The notes under the pieces were generated by a model. The model saw nothing but the letters and a program-made list of their open reading frames with translations, had not been told where the DNA came from and did no database searches. Positions 1-10,860 of a stretch of DNA of 64,000 bases are shown here, one piece after another (positions within the stretch are counted from its first letter, which is position 1; each line of letters starts with the position of its first letter). The DNA is from Hyparrhenia diplandra. Its lineage: Eukaryota > Streptophyta > Magnoliopsida > Poales > Poaceae. The position numbers and the translations under genes were made by a program. Where the stretch lies: contig JADLZK010012239.1 in the NCBI GenBank assembly GCA_015847255.1, positions 124,001 through 188,000 of the forward strand. Reading direction: 5' to 3'.

Positions 1-277
1 CATCTATACATAGTCTATTGTTAGTCTTGAGCCATTATTTACTTGGATTAGAAATCCATGTTTTAGGATATTAGGCCAAAATGCCACTTGATGTTTTTAG
101 AAACAGCAGCATTGTAGATTTACAAAACACAGTTAAAGTTCCAACCTACATTTTTTATCAATTACTGAAAAGAAATTTTTTGTCTGAAACAACGACACTT
201 CCTTTTGGGTTCTCAAGATTTAACTTCTCAATTATTCTACCTGAACTGAAAATTTTTCTATCCTTTATTTAATATAG
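1..277 (+). other. Intron of the kinesin-13 gene
   Basis: AT-rich sequence with no coding signal, ending in a normal acceptor (ATATAG at 272-277) directly before the first recognisable kinesin exon. The earlier exons of the gene lie outside the window to the left. Confidence 0.7.
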
Positions 278-2766
278 GCAACTACTAATGAGGGAGGATG
301 GCAAGAAACAAGTTTGCATTGTTGGTCTACAAGAATTTGAGGTTTCTGATGTCCAGATTGTCAAGGAATATATTGAAAGAGGGAATGCAGCCAGGAGCAC
401 AGGGTCAACAGGGGCCAACGAGGAATCATCAAGGTCACATGCTATTCTGCAACTGGCTGTGAAGAAGCATATATCATCGTAAAAGATACCAGGGAGACAG
501 AGAGATCGTGATGCTAATGAAGCTAAAAATATAAAGGCTGTGGGGAAAATATCATTTATTGATCTTGCTGGAAGTGAACGTGGTGCTGATACTACTGACA
601 ATGATAGACAGACAAGGTGTTGGTTATGTCTCTGCAGATTTGCACTCCTTTATTGATTTCTCAAGCTCCTTTGCTATCTCACTTATTTTAACCATCAACT
701 TGTTGTCATATATCAGGATTGAGGGGGGCAGAGATAAATAAAAGTCTGTTAGCTCTGAAGGAATGCATTCGAGCTCTTGACAATGATCAGATACACATTC
801 CTTTCAGAGGAAGCAAGCTTACAGAGGTTCTTCGTGTGACTCATTTGTTGGTAACTCTAGGACAGTGATGATTTCTTGCATTTCTCCAAACGCAGGTTCA
901 TGTGAACACACACTAAATACCTTGAGATACGCTGATAGGTAACAATGCTATATCGAAGTGATATCGTGATTTGTTTGTTTCAAAAATGCTTCCTGTCATT
1001 AACTTGAATTTGATAATAACAGGGTCAAAAGTCTCTCCAAGGGTGGAAACACAAGAAAAGAGCAGTCAACAGGACCAACTACCACTTCTAGCCGGAGTCT
1101 TCGTCAGCTCCATCTTATCCATTGCCTGCTGAAGCTGAAGAAATTCCTAATCAGATTCAAGAGAAGAGACCAGTTGATACTTACCGGAAGGGTACTGAAA
1201 ATTTGATTTCCAATGCTTCTGTGGAGCCTGACAGAAATTCCTTTAGTATGATTCCAAGTTATTCTAATAGAGGGAGAGAAGAAAACTCCACCGCATCTGG
1301 TAATGACAGGGAGAGGTATGATATGAAGTCCAGCCAAACTGCTTTCACTAGTAAGGCACAGTTGGTTCAGAATTCATCATACACACAGGAGGAGGAGAAA
1401 GTCACAAAGGTCTCACCTCCTCGGAGAAAGGCTTATAGAGAAGAGAAATCTGATAGGCAGAGCAATTACATAAAAAGGATAATGGTCCTGAGACAAGTCG
1501 GGCTGGGTATAAGATGCAGCAGGCAAAGCAGCTGCAACAGCAGCAAAGGCCAGCATCTGCTTCTGCTTCATCAAGACAATCTGAAAAGGAAAGTTCTTGT
1601 GATGATGTAGAAATTGATGCAATTCTTGAGGTAAAGAACGAAAATGCTATGTTATTTTATCCTGCATCAAGATGTAGTGCTAAGCTTTCTTTTGTATGTT
1701 AGGAAGAGGAGGCCCTCATAGCAGCTCACAGGAAGGAAATCGAGAATACTATGGAGATCGTGCGGGAAGTAAGTCTTATTCTACCGAATAATGTCCATGA
1801 TAATGTTCTTATATTGACAGCTGTATACAATGTGCCTGTTCAGCTGCTCTTAAAAGCAGCACTGTTGCAGATGCAACAGCTAGAATTCTCTCACAGTTTC
1901 CTGTGCAAGAAGCAGCACCTGGCTGCCTTGTAGCTTCATCTCACTGTAAACTACCACCTACATTTCAGAATTTATGGCAAATTAGAATTTAAAAGCTAGA
2001 CTGTAATCTTTGATGATCAATTAGTTAAAAATCTATCTATGTTTATTTGTTTAGTGGACAAAAAGATATACCAATAGATTTGTACTCCATCCCAAAACCG
2101 ATGTGAATGGTGCTTAAATGATTTGATGTTTGACTAAATTTGTATTGAAAGATACTAATATTATCATACTAATGAAGTATCATTAGTTTGGTACATTTAT
2201 TTGGAGTCATACTTATTGGTAATATTTTCTGTGAACTCCGTCAAACTTAAGACAGTTTGACTTTGACCAGACCTAGAATTGCATCCTTTTGGGACAAAGT
2301 AGTATTTTACATGCCTTTTAGTAACATAATTTTGTAGAATTGATATTATGTTGTAAGAGGATCAATGGACAAATCTTACCTTGATAGATATTCGTTTGTT
2401 CTTAGGAAGAAATGTGATTAGCTATAGTACACATATATGCACATACATGTCCAGTTATCATAAAGAGGTGAACATTTATTTGCTTTTAACCTTTTTGTTC
2501 TTTTGTTGTAAGATTGCTTCTTTTAGCTTCACAATATTGTTCATTTTGCCATGCTGCTTAAATGCATGCTTTGTTTGTCTCAGGAGATGAACCTTTTGGC
2601 AGAAGTTGATCAACCGGGTAGCCTGATTGACAACTATGTGACCCAACTGAGCTTTTGCTGTCACGCAAGGCTGCAGGCTTGGTCAGCCTCCAAGCACGCC
2701 TGGCACGGTTCCAGCACCGCCTCAAAGAACAAAGAGATCCTTAGCCGCAAGAAACCTTCGAGATAA
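278..2766 (+). CDS. Kinesin-13 family motor (3' exons), frameshifted
   Basis: Microtubule-depolymerising kinesin-13. Five exons are visible: 278-616, 717-938, 1023-1630, 1703-1768 and 2584-2766, all with GT..AG borders. They encode the end of the motor domain, with the switch I-type stretch NEESSRSHAILQL, the switch II motif DLAGSERG, and the helix alpha-4/5 region ending LNTLRYADRVKSLSKGG. A low-complexity Ser/Gln-rich linker follows, then the short family-typical C-terminal helix containing a DNYVTQLSF stretch, with stop TAA at 2764-2766. The amino acids are highly conserved but the frame is not: extra bases are seen near 460 (2 nt), 501 (1 nt), 728 (1 nt) and 834 (2 nt), an indel near 1095, a missing base near 1478, and a compensating -1/+1 pair near 2654 and 2730. 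This is either a recent pseudogene or an intact gene with assembly indels. In plants this family controls cell and grain shape and Golgi-associated microtubules (family knowledge). Family assignment is firm; functional status is open. Confidence 0.85.
2083..2304. mobile_element. Stowaway-like MITE in the last kinesin intron
   Basis: About 220 bp bounded by TA dinucleotides. Terminal inverted repeats read CTCCATCCCAAAA at the left and TTTTGGGACAAAG at the right, a degenerate form of the CTCCCTCCGTCCCAAAA end of Stowaway elements (Tc1/mariner type, TA target). It has no coding capacity. It sits wholly inside the intron 1769-2583, so it would be spliced out. Confidence 0.7.
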
Positions 2767-3321
2767 CGTGATCAGCAATGGCTCTGGCCTTTTGACTGGT
2801 AATCTGATTGCTTGGGGCTCAGTTGTGGTCTCTGAGTTGTTTTTACCTGTGAGCTCCAGTAAATGCTATCCCCAAGCAAGGCAGTGATGGAAGACACATG
2901 GAAGTGGCTTAGGGCGGTTTTGATGTTGAGGCTGTGGTCCTGGTTGATATCACCTGGACACTGGGTTTGTCAGGGTTGCTAACCAGTTTGGTAATAGTCT
3001 TTTTTTACAGTGGGGCTGCTTGGGTGTGTTTTTTGGTGGATGTATGGCTTGCCCACTTTGCCTTTCTTTTCTTTTCCTCATTTTGTTCGAGGAGAAACTT
3101 GAACTGTCTGCAGATATCAGTGGGTTGATTCTGCCGCGGGGTCGTTGTGTAAACCGATACATTGTTGTATATTCATTACTGATATATTATTTGCATTGAG
3201 GAAGGAAAGGATGTGCGTGTTTTAGTGCTTGAAATTGCTTTATCCCCATTTGTTTTGAGTGAAAACAGGGAAGCTGTTGTATTTATGGAATTTCTTCCTG
3301 TTCGAGACATGTGACAGTTAT
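2767..3321 (+). other. Kinesin 3' UTR and flank up to the copia insertion
   Basis: No further coding sequence. This should hold the 3' untranslated region of the kinesin gene. The stretch ends where the LTR of a Ty1-copia element begins at 3322. I did not find a clear poly(A) signal that I would defend. Confidence 0.5.
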
Positions 3322-3572
3322 TGTAAATCAAAGTCAAGCTACAGTATATGAACAATAGACTTTGATGGTGGCCAAAGAAGAGGAAGAAGTCTAGATGATT
3401 CACACACTGTATAATCTTGTACTCATCCTGTAAAACTCCTCTATAAATAGGAGTCGCTTTCACCCTTTGATGTACAAGAACAACAATCAGAAAAGTGAAT
3501 ACAGAAAGATCCTCTTCCTCTCAAACTCTCTCTGTGTTCTTGTGTGCGAATCGAGAGAACGGTTTCTTAACA
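3322..3572 (+). repeat. 5' LTR of the copia element
   Basis: 251 bp starting TGTAAATCAAAGTC and ending TTCTTAACA. A TATA-like box (CTATAAATAG) lies at 3441-3450. Compared with the 3' LTR it lacks a 12-base insertion and one copy of a TGTGCTTG repeat. The sequence just inside (CGTTATCGGCCACGAAG, from 3573) is the probable primer-binding region. It is not the usual TGGTATCAGAGC, and only loosely resembles the internal half-tRNA type of site used by some copia elements. Confidence 0.85.
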
Positions 3573-4660
3573 CGTTATCGGCCACGAAGTTCTAACCGAG
3601 CTAAAGGGTAAGAAGGTGAGAAATCGAAATCGATTCTTACACAAATGGTTCATGATGCTTGTGTTTCCCTATACAATCTTTTCACTAAGCAAGCACATGC
3701 ACGTCACATACATATCACCTGGTCGTTGGCGGCGTCGGCAACGCCGGTGATTACCGTCACCGTCCACGGCCGGAGATGACGGTAGCGGTGCAGGGCGGCT
3801 ACGCCTCCGCCCGCCCGGCGCGCGCAAAACGGCTACGCCTTCGCTCGCCAAAGATAGGCCACGAAGTGCCTCCGATGTCGTAGACATACATGAATCCCTT
3901 ACCTTCGTCACGAAGAGCGGCGGTCGGTCACCTACGCTTACGAAGGCGGCGGATTGGAACCTCCATGGCGCGGTCGGTGATCTTTGCTGGTCCTTTGCGC
4001 TCGAGCCAAGCGCGGCGTGGGAGCTCCTGCCCCACACAACCGCCCCCTCACCGGCCCGAAGGCCGGTGCCGCCGTTCAAGGCGCGCGCGGAGGCTCCAGG
4101 CCAGGCCGCCGCCGGCCCGGGGGGGCGCCCGGCCGGCGCTGCGCGGGCGGCCACCGGCCGGCAGCGCGGCCAGCCCGACCGCCGCCCGCGTCTCCCGGGG
4201 CGAAGTCGGGCGCCCCCTCCCTCCCGGCGCCAGGCGCGGCGGCGCGCGGACGCCGGCACCGCGGCCTCCCGGCCTCCCTCCGCCCGGCGCGCGGCCACCA
4301 CCTAGATGCGGGCACGGGTGCGGCGCACGCGTGGGGGCGCCGGCCCCGCCGTCAGCGCGGGCGCGTTAGCCTTGCGTGACCCAGCGCGGAGTGGCCCACA
4401 GCCCGAGCGTCGCGGGCCCATCTTTGCCGCCGCCGCTCCTCCTCCTCTCGTAGCTTGTCTTTGGAAGAGATAAGGTAGAGAGGGGAAGAGATAAGGGGAA
4501 GAATGGGGAAAGGAAAGAAAGAGTTAGGGTTAGGGTTTGACCCTTCCCTTTTATTCAGATCGGGCAAACTGAGCCGTTCGTCTTGATGGACTGGCGAAAC
4601 GATCGAGCCCCCCGATGGGGCCTGCTGGACAGCCCAAAGACCTCGAGAATGGGCCTCTTT
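3573..4660 (+). other. Copia 5' leader with a GC-rich insert
   Basis: Untranslated leader between the 5' LTR and gag. Bases 3720-4440 are strongly GC-rich (runs such as GCCGCCGGCCCGGGGG) and give long open frames on several strands at once, which is what composition alone produces. I see no domain in any of them. The abrupt composition change suggests a captured host segment or a fast-evolving GC leader; neither can be proven here. Confidence 0.5.
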
Positions 4661-5399
4661 GTGGCCTGAAGCCACCATGACAATTTGTTCTGCCATTCCA
4701 TTTTTGTTTGCGTAATTACCTTTGTTTAATTATGGCAATTTAAATTTTGGTATTTAAATTCTGCAAATTTATTTACCGTAATTTATTTATTGCAATTTAT
4801 ATTATTTGAGCAAAGTAATCTCGACGATTGCTTAAATACGTAGTCGAAGACTACGCTTGTAATCCTGAAGATTACAATCAAAGCGAGTTTGCTTTGATCC
4901 ATGTGCACTGGACCATATATCAGAGTGACCCAAAGTCACGAGATAAAGAGGCCAGCAGTCCTCATATTATTACGACATAAATCATTTGGTCAGTGCACCA
5001 AAGATCAAATATGAGCGGTTGTAAAACCGTAAATATTTAGTGGTGACCTGAAGCTCACCATGTCATGCCACTACCCGGCATGAAGCCCGTAGAAAAAATC
5101 ATGGCTTGAAGACCATACATGGCATGATTATTTATTTTATTGCAACTTATAGCATTACTTTATTTATTTATTGCAATTTAATTTCTTGCAATTATTTAAA
5201 TGTTGCATATTTATTTTTTATGCAAGTCTATATTTTTTTAGTATATATGGCATATGATCTTGAAGATTATATGCATATGATAATTGGGGAAAATATAGTC
5301 CAGAAGACTATGTGTGTATGTGTGTAATCTTGAAGATTACACCATATTCGTAATCCTGAAGATTACGCGTAGCCGACATTCACTAATCTTGCACAGTAT

Positions 5400-6336
5400 T
5401 TGTGCAGCACGTCGGACATTGCGAAGAGGAAATTTGCTGAACTCGCCAAGGATGGCGGCAATTACCTCACTTGGGCTATCGATGTCGAGATCAATCTCGA
5501 CAGTATGTACCTCGATCATACCATTGCTCAGCCTGAAGCTGGCAAGGATGAGACCACAATACCTGATAAAGCAAAGGCGTTGCATTTTTAGCAACACCAT
5601 TCACACCCGCACCTGAAGTCCGAGTATGGCGAGGATGATCCTTTGGTTTTATGATAGTCCCCGAAGGACCGATTTAGCTAGCGTGAGTCGATTGTGCTCT
5701 CCAAAGCACAACAGGAGTGGATCGCCTTTACGCTTCCAAGACTATAAGTCGGTGGCGGCGTACAACTCGCTTTAACGGATTGTGTCTCAAGCTGCGTCTA
5801 TGTGGCGAGAGAAGATCACGTATTAATCGATATGATCGAGAAAACTCTTTCTACCCTCCATCCCAGCAATGTAGTACTACAACAGAAATGCTTGAACTCA
5901 AAGTACTCCAAGTACTCGAAGTTGATAATAGTACTACTAGTTGCGGAGAGGCAGAATAAGATTATCATGAATAATCATTCTAAATGGCCTATTAGAAGGA
6001 TGTGCACGAAGCACATATCTAAGTTGCGGAGACTCATCGCAAAACCACATTGGAGGCCATAGAAAGAGAAAGCCCAAGGGTAAAAGCAAATCCGAGAAGG
6101 AAATGGGTGCAACATCTAAACAACGAGATCGTTGTTCTAGATGTGGAGACATGGGACCGTCGTTCCCGAGGCGACTTGTTGAACTCTACCAAAAGTCCTT
6201 CGGAAGAAAGGACAAGGAGTATCAACATAAGTCCCACTTCATCACTGAGCTTGTAGCTCAAAAACGCGACGGCATGCTTGTCGACGCAAATGAAAATGAT
6301 GAAGATAGTGAGGACAACCTTCTCGATGATGTTTAG
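5400..6336 (+). pseudogene. Copia gag remnant
   Basis: An open stretch at 5400-5591 reads as the N-terminal part of a copia gag polyprotein (AELAKDGGNYLTWAIDVE, the usual WxxxxxxxL-type segment). Downstream, near 6132-6170, is the start of a CCHC zinc knuckle (CSRCGDMG), but the His and last Cys are lost to a local change. The region ends with an acidic tail (ENDEDSED) before a stop at 6334-6336. Frames shift several times in between. In an intact element gag forms the virus-like particle; here it cannot be translated as one protein. Confidence 0.75.
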
Positions 6337-6642
6337 GGATCTAACAAAACTCTAAAATATCGTAATGCAATGTCCACATAGGTAAGTAGAGTTGGCCATT
6401 CATGCTCCTGAAGAGCATTTGTAACACATTGAATGGCCATGTATGCTCCTGCAGAGCATTTTCACTGTTGTTTTCAGTTTATGAATGTCGGTATAGTTTT
6501 CTAGCGTATGCTAAATCCCCAAATTATCATACCTCGTGGGAGCCCAAATGGCTGAAGCGGAGATTTGTCCTATGGACAATAACACCACCGATAAGGGAGA
6601 CTAGATATTTCCAAACATTGACAAAAGGGAATATTATGACTA

Positions 6643-7544
6643 TTGCCAGAAGCAATCATGGGCACCGAAAGTGTCACACTGGCTCTCCCTATTACATACT
6701 ACAATTTTGTGGTGGAAATACTCCCTTCATTGCCAATGGGATTGTACAACATACCCACTGAGGGAAATGTTGCGATGAAAGCCATATTTACAAAAATATG
6801 GCATGACCGATTGGGTCTTCCTGAGTTGGATATGATGAGAAAAATCATCAATGATTCTGTTGGCTGAGGCTTCCCTAATCCTGAAGATTAGGAATGTGCA
6901 AAATGGTCTAACCCTGATCAAAGGATCGGGAGGATTGCAGAATTATAGGCTGCCAACAGTAAGAAACATATTGTGTTGCAGGTGGCAACACTAATCCAGC
7001 TCAGGCCAACTGCACGTCCCCCATACAGCTAGTGCATGAAAAAAACCAAGTATTTCCCATCTGCGCATATTTAGTTGTGCGGTATATGTGCCAATATCGC
7101 CAAATCAGCGTACATCAAAATGACCCCACTAGGGATATATGAGCCTATGATTGGGGATCTCATAGGGCTCAGTACGCTGATTGCATTTCCCAGCATTAGG
7201 GGGAGAAGGCATCCGGAAGAATGCCGGGAAATTGCATGAAAAGAAATGGTGGAGTGCATTCCTTATGTCCACGCACTAGTAAGTCTAAACCAGAAGTTCA
7301 GAGGATGATACATTTGCAATACTTGCAAATGAGCTGCCAAATTGCCTTTACTGATCAGAAAAGTGACAAGGTCGCATTTACCTGAAGTAAGTCTTATTTG
7401 GAGAGAGTAAAGGTAGCCCGGAAGGTTATCAACTCTATCGTCTCCGCCCGATCCTAGGTTGAGGGGAGACCTCCGGTGTCTTTCGGACAAGGTCTCGCGG
7501 AGATGTCCGCATAGACAAGTTCTCGAGCCACTTGCATCACTCAA
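6643..7544 (+). pseudogene. Copia protease/integrase remnant
   Basis: Around 6790-6868 the peptide WHDRLGLPELDMMRKIINDS is the GAG-pre-integrase segment that precedes integrase in copia polyproteins. The HHCC and DDE integrase cores that should follow are not recognisable. 6950-7450 holds only scattered copia-like peptides with stops. I infer that about a kilobase of pol has been deleted or scrambled relative to a full element. Confidence 0.55.
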
Positions 7545-7879
7545 GGAACCAGTTGAAGAAGCTCGACCTGAAGTCGAGATTGCCCCCGAAGTGGCAACTC
7601 AACCTGAAGTTGAGGAAGTCCACGAAGGACACCATCCTGAAGATGGAAAACCCAATGCGTCGTGCGCGCTCTATCGCATTGGAAGATTGGAATGCCCCAG
7701 CTCAATCGTTATGGGAAATCACGATGAGCGGGAAGATGATCATTTGAAAGGATCGCCACTAATTATGTGGAATCAGGAGAGTCTTATAATTGAAATTCCA
7801 CTATTGTCGACAAGTATTTTGCCTTAAAAATTGCTGACTCAAAGGATCCGGATCCAGAGAGAGTGCCTAAAAGCACTCC

Positions 7880-8700
7880 AATTGAGACAAATGGAAAGCA
7901 GCAATTGAGGCGAGTTGCGCTCGCTTTATGATAGAGATGTCTTTGGGACTGCTGTCCCAACATCTCAAGAAGTCATCCCCGAAGGATGCAGTTGGGGTCT
8001 TCCTCCTGAAGAGGAATAAACTTGGCACAAAAGCGAGGCAAGTGGCACAAGGGTTCGTGCAGAGACCCGTCATTGATTATGATGAAACTTGCTCTCCGAT
8101 TATAAGTGGCATAAATGTTCCAATACTATATCTATGGCAGCTAACCCAAATCTAAAAAGCGGTTGGTAAATGTTGTGACCGCATATTTGTATGGGTCACT
8201 TGATTCGAAATATATATGAGAGTCCCTGAAGGACTCAAGATCCCTGGACTGAATCAAAAACCGCAACATGTTCAGCGTCCGCCTGCAGCAGTCGTTGTAT
8301 GGGTTGAAACAATCCGAAAGGATGTGGTTCAACCGTTTGAGTAACTTTCTCCTGAAGAGAGGTTACACAAACAATGATGATCGTCCCTGTGTTTTTATAG
8401 AGAAATCCAATGATGGATTTTGCATCATCTCAGTTTATGTCGATGATTAAAGTATCACCGGACTGCCAGGGACATTGAGGAGGCAATGGCTTGCCTCAAA
8501 GCGAGAATCACGAGATGAAAGACTTGGATAAAACCAAGTTACGCTTGGGCCTGCGGCTTCGACCACCTCCCTGAAGGAGTATTTGTGCACCAGTCTACTT
8601 ACACGAAGAGGGTACTTGAAAAGTTCAATATGAACAAGTGCCACCCTCTCAAAACCCCCATGGTGGTCCGATCCCTGGAAGCAGAGAAGGACCCATTTAG
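7880..8700 (+). pseudogene. Copia reverse transcriptase remnant
   Basis: Recognisable reverse transcriptase blocks occur in order: FLLKRNKLGTKARQVAQGF (near 8000-8060), a conserved YGLKQS stretch (near 8295-8315) and the catalytic motif YVDD (8436-8447), which is followed at once by a TAA stop. Frames change between the blocks. In an intact element this enzyme copies the RNA into cDNA. Several short hairpins of the shared loop type fall inside these codons (for example 8000-8016 and 8220-8236). Confidence 0.8.
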
Positions 8701-8869
8701 ACCAAGGGATGATAATGAGAAAGTATTGGGACTGAAGTTCCATACTTAAGTGCCATTGAGCACGCGATGTACCTTGTAAACTGCACAAGACGATATTGCA
8801 TTTGCGATAAATCTGTTGGCAAGATACGGTGCTGCCCCAACCGAGAAGACATTGGGTCGGTGTTAAAAC

Positions 8870-9519
8870 TATCCTAAGGTACCTTCAAGGTACCCAGGAC
8901 CTTGGTCTATGGTTCCCGAAGAACCAAGAATCAACCATGGTGGGGAATGCGTGGATGCTGGCTATATGTCGACCCACATAATGCCAGATCACAGACTGGT
9001 TTTGTGTTTCTCTATGGTGGTGCAGCCGTCTCTTGGAGCTCAAAGCGGACCTTGGTTGCAACCTCGACCAACCACTTTCGAGAGATAATTGCTTTTATGC
9101 GAAGCGCCGCGAGGAGTGCGTTTGGTTTGCGACGTATGATTAATCACATCCAGAAGTCATGTGATTTAAGCGTCGCTGACACCCCCACCATTATCTATGA
9201 AGATAATGCAGCATGTGTTGCACAGATGCACATGGGCTATGTGAAGAGCAATCTTACAAAGCATATTGCTCCAAAGTTCTTTTATCCCCACGAGCTCCAG
9301 AAGAGCGGGGAAATAAAGATCCTGCAAGCAAGATCATGTGACAATCTTGCAGACTTGTTCACCAAGTCCCTACCCGCCTCTAGTTTCTATAAGTGTGTTC
9401 GTGGAATCGGCATGAGGCGGCTCCCGAGAGTTGCGGGGGTTCAGGGGAGGCATATCCCCAAGAACATAGCCCCTGGTCGTGATCTTGAAGATCATGAGTC
9501 GGTCCCGAAGACCGACTGA
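8870..9519 (+). pseudogene. Copia RNase H / pol C-terminus
   Basis: An open frame of 205 codons (8902-9519) contains the copia RNase H signatures: a TGFVFLYGGAAVSW segment, YEDNAACVAQM with an acidic active-site residue, KHIAPKFF, and the closing DNLADLFTKSLP block. The first third is slightly shifted from the ancestral frame. The stop at 9517-9519 lies about 200 bp before the purine-rich tract and the 3' LTR. This is the best-preserved part of the element. Confidence 0.8.
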
Positions 9520-9721
9520 AGCATCAACTGTTGTACTCTTTTTCCCTTGATGAGTTTTTCCCACTAGGTTTTCTCATGCAAGGTTTTTAACGAGGCAACA
9601 GGTGCAACATTAGCGATGCATGTGATGTACTCTTTTCTCCTACCTTTTTTTCCCACTAGGTTTTTGGGGGGAGTTTTTAACGAGACATGCACATAGCATA
9701 AATTTGGCCAAGGGGGAGTAT

Positions 9722-9991
9722 TGTAAATCAAAGTCAAGCTACAATATATGAACAATAGACTTTGATGGTGGCCAAATTTACAGCAGGAAGAGGAAGAAGT
9801 CTAGATGATTCACACACTATATAATCTTGTACTCATCCTGTAAAACTCCTCTATAAATAGGGAGTCACTTTCACCCTTTGATGTACAAGAACAACAACCA
9901 GAAAAGTGAATACAGAAAGATCCTCTTCCTCTCAAACTCTCTCTGTGTTCTTGTGTGCTTGTGTGCGAATCGAGAGAAGCGATTTCTTAAC
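9722..9991 (+). repeat. 3' LTR of the copia element
   Basis: 270 bp and nearly the same as 3322-3572, with a 12-base insertion at about 9777-9788 and an extra TGTGCTTG unit near 9953. It is preceded by the polypurine tract ending at 9720 and ends TTCTTAACA. The TATA-like box is at 9851-9860. Confidence 0.85.
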
Positions 9992-10860
9992 AACTTGATG
10001 AACATTCTGTGACCTTGCTAGTGTTCTTTTTTTTTTTCTTGACAAGATCCAAATGTTTAGAAGGGCTCCCGCTTCTCTCCAACTTTAGGTGTGAATCAAG
10101 TTGAGGCCCTGTTTTGCTTTAACTGATCAGCCATGGAACATTGTATTTTCTCTCACAACAAAACAACATTAGTCAGTTTATCAATTAGTAGGTTTAGGGT
10201 ATGTGGTTGTCTTGGCTCTTTTGGTTGTGGAGGTGGTCATGGAGGTCCTAAGCATTGAATATAATTATTTTGATTTTGAACTTAGCTTGAAGATATGCCA
10301 TCTAATTATTTAAAGATCAAGAAGATCATTGTTACAAATTATGTTGATGAATACTCATGAAGGACGATGGTACATATGACCGAATAAAAGAAGTCTTTGG
10401 CATTATCGTGCATTTCTGTTTGTGACCGTTTACTTGAATACCCTTCTCATATATATATATTTTTAAATAAAAGAGCATATGTAATCAAACTTGCATATAT
10501 ATATGCTCTATACTATAGGACAACTCCACCACCTGGAAGCCGGGACGAGTTTTTAACAAGCATGTCAAAATCTCACATCATTCACCAAGCAAGAGTATTG
10601 CAATTCAACCTAAGCCAGCTTGAGTTGAGAATGGGGAGGGAAATGTCTCACCCACTAGCAACGTGCATATTTATTTATTACAAATAAGGAAGTCCTCAAT
10701 GACTTGAAAACACTAGTATTAAGTATATATATCCTTGATTTGATCCACTGGTATACACGCAACTGGATTGGCGCATAAACAACCGGTCCCATTTGATCTA
10801 GCCGCCAAAGCTGAATATTTAATTGAATCCGTCATTGTATGACAAGCAAGCATTGCAATG
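9992..10860. other. Intergenic, start of duplicated unit 1
   Basis: Mostly AT-rich with no gene that I can support. From about 10560 onward it is similar to 27880-28316 (shared GAGTATT..CAATTCA, AAATGTCTCACCCA and AACGTGCAT stretches), which marks the left edge of the duplicated NLR/TOPLESS unit. 10690-10860 should be the 3' UTR of the TOPLESS fragment. Confidence 0.6.

Larger units (their letters stand above)
4661..9517 (+). repeat. Dispersed family of short hairpins with a YNGAA-type loop
   Basis: At least two dozen short perfect inverted repeats lie along the copia interior. In most of them a 4-8 bp stem encloses a five-base loop that is nearly constant (CTGAA, TTGAA, CCGAA or CAGAA). Examples: 4661-4675, 4857-4877, 5322-5342, 5349-5367, 6402-6418, 6874-6892, 7562-7578, 7598-7614, 8220-8236, 8910-8926, 9497-9517. 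Stem sequences differ from one hairpin to the next, while the loop and the closing C-G pair are kept. They occur both in the leader and inside gag/pol remnants. The function is unknown to me. Confidence 0.75.
3322..9991 (+). mobile_element. Ty1-copia LTR retrotransposon, degraded
   Basis: A 6.7-kb element with two LTRs in direct orientation (3322-3572 and 9722-9991), a purine-rich tract (AAGGGGGAGTA, 9710-9720) directly before the 3' LTR, and interior remnants in copia order: gag, zinc knuckle, GAG-pre-integrase, reverse transcriptase, RNase H. The protease and integrase core are largely missing and every frame is broken. The bases flanking the LTRs (AGTTA on the left, ACTTG on the right) do not match, so no target-site duplication is visible; the element may have been rearranged or the flank has mutated. 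It lies about 550 bp beyond the kinesin stop codon, in the same orientation. Confidence 0.9.

Noticed and set aside
3669..4379. Long open frames on both strands in the copia leader
   Set aside because: They overlap in several frames at once in DNA of extreme GC content, show no domain and end with composition; treated as chance.
3317..9996. Target-site duplication of the copia element
   Set aside because: AGTTA on the left and ACTTG on the right do not match under any one-base shift of the LTR borders that I tried.
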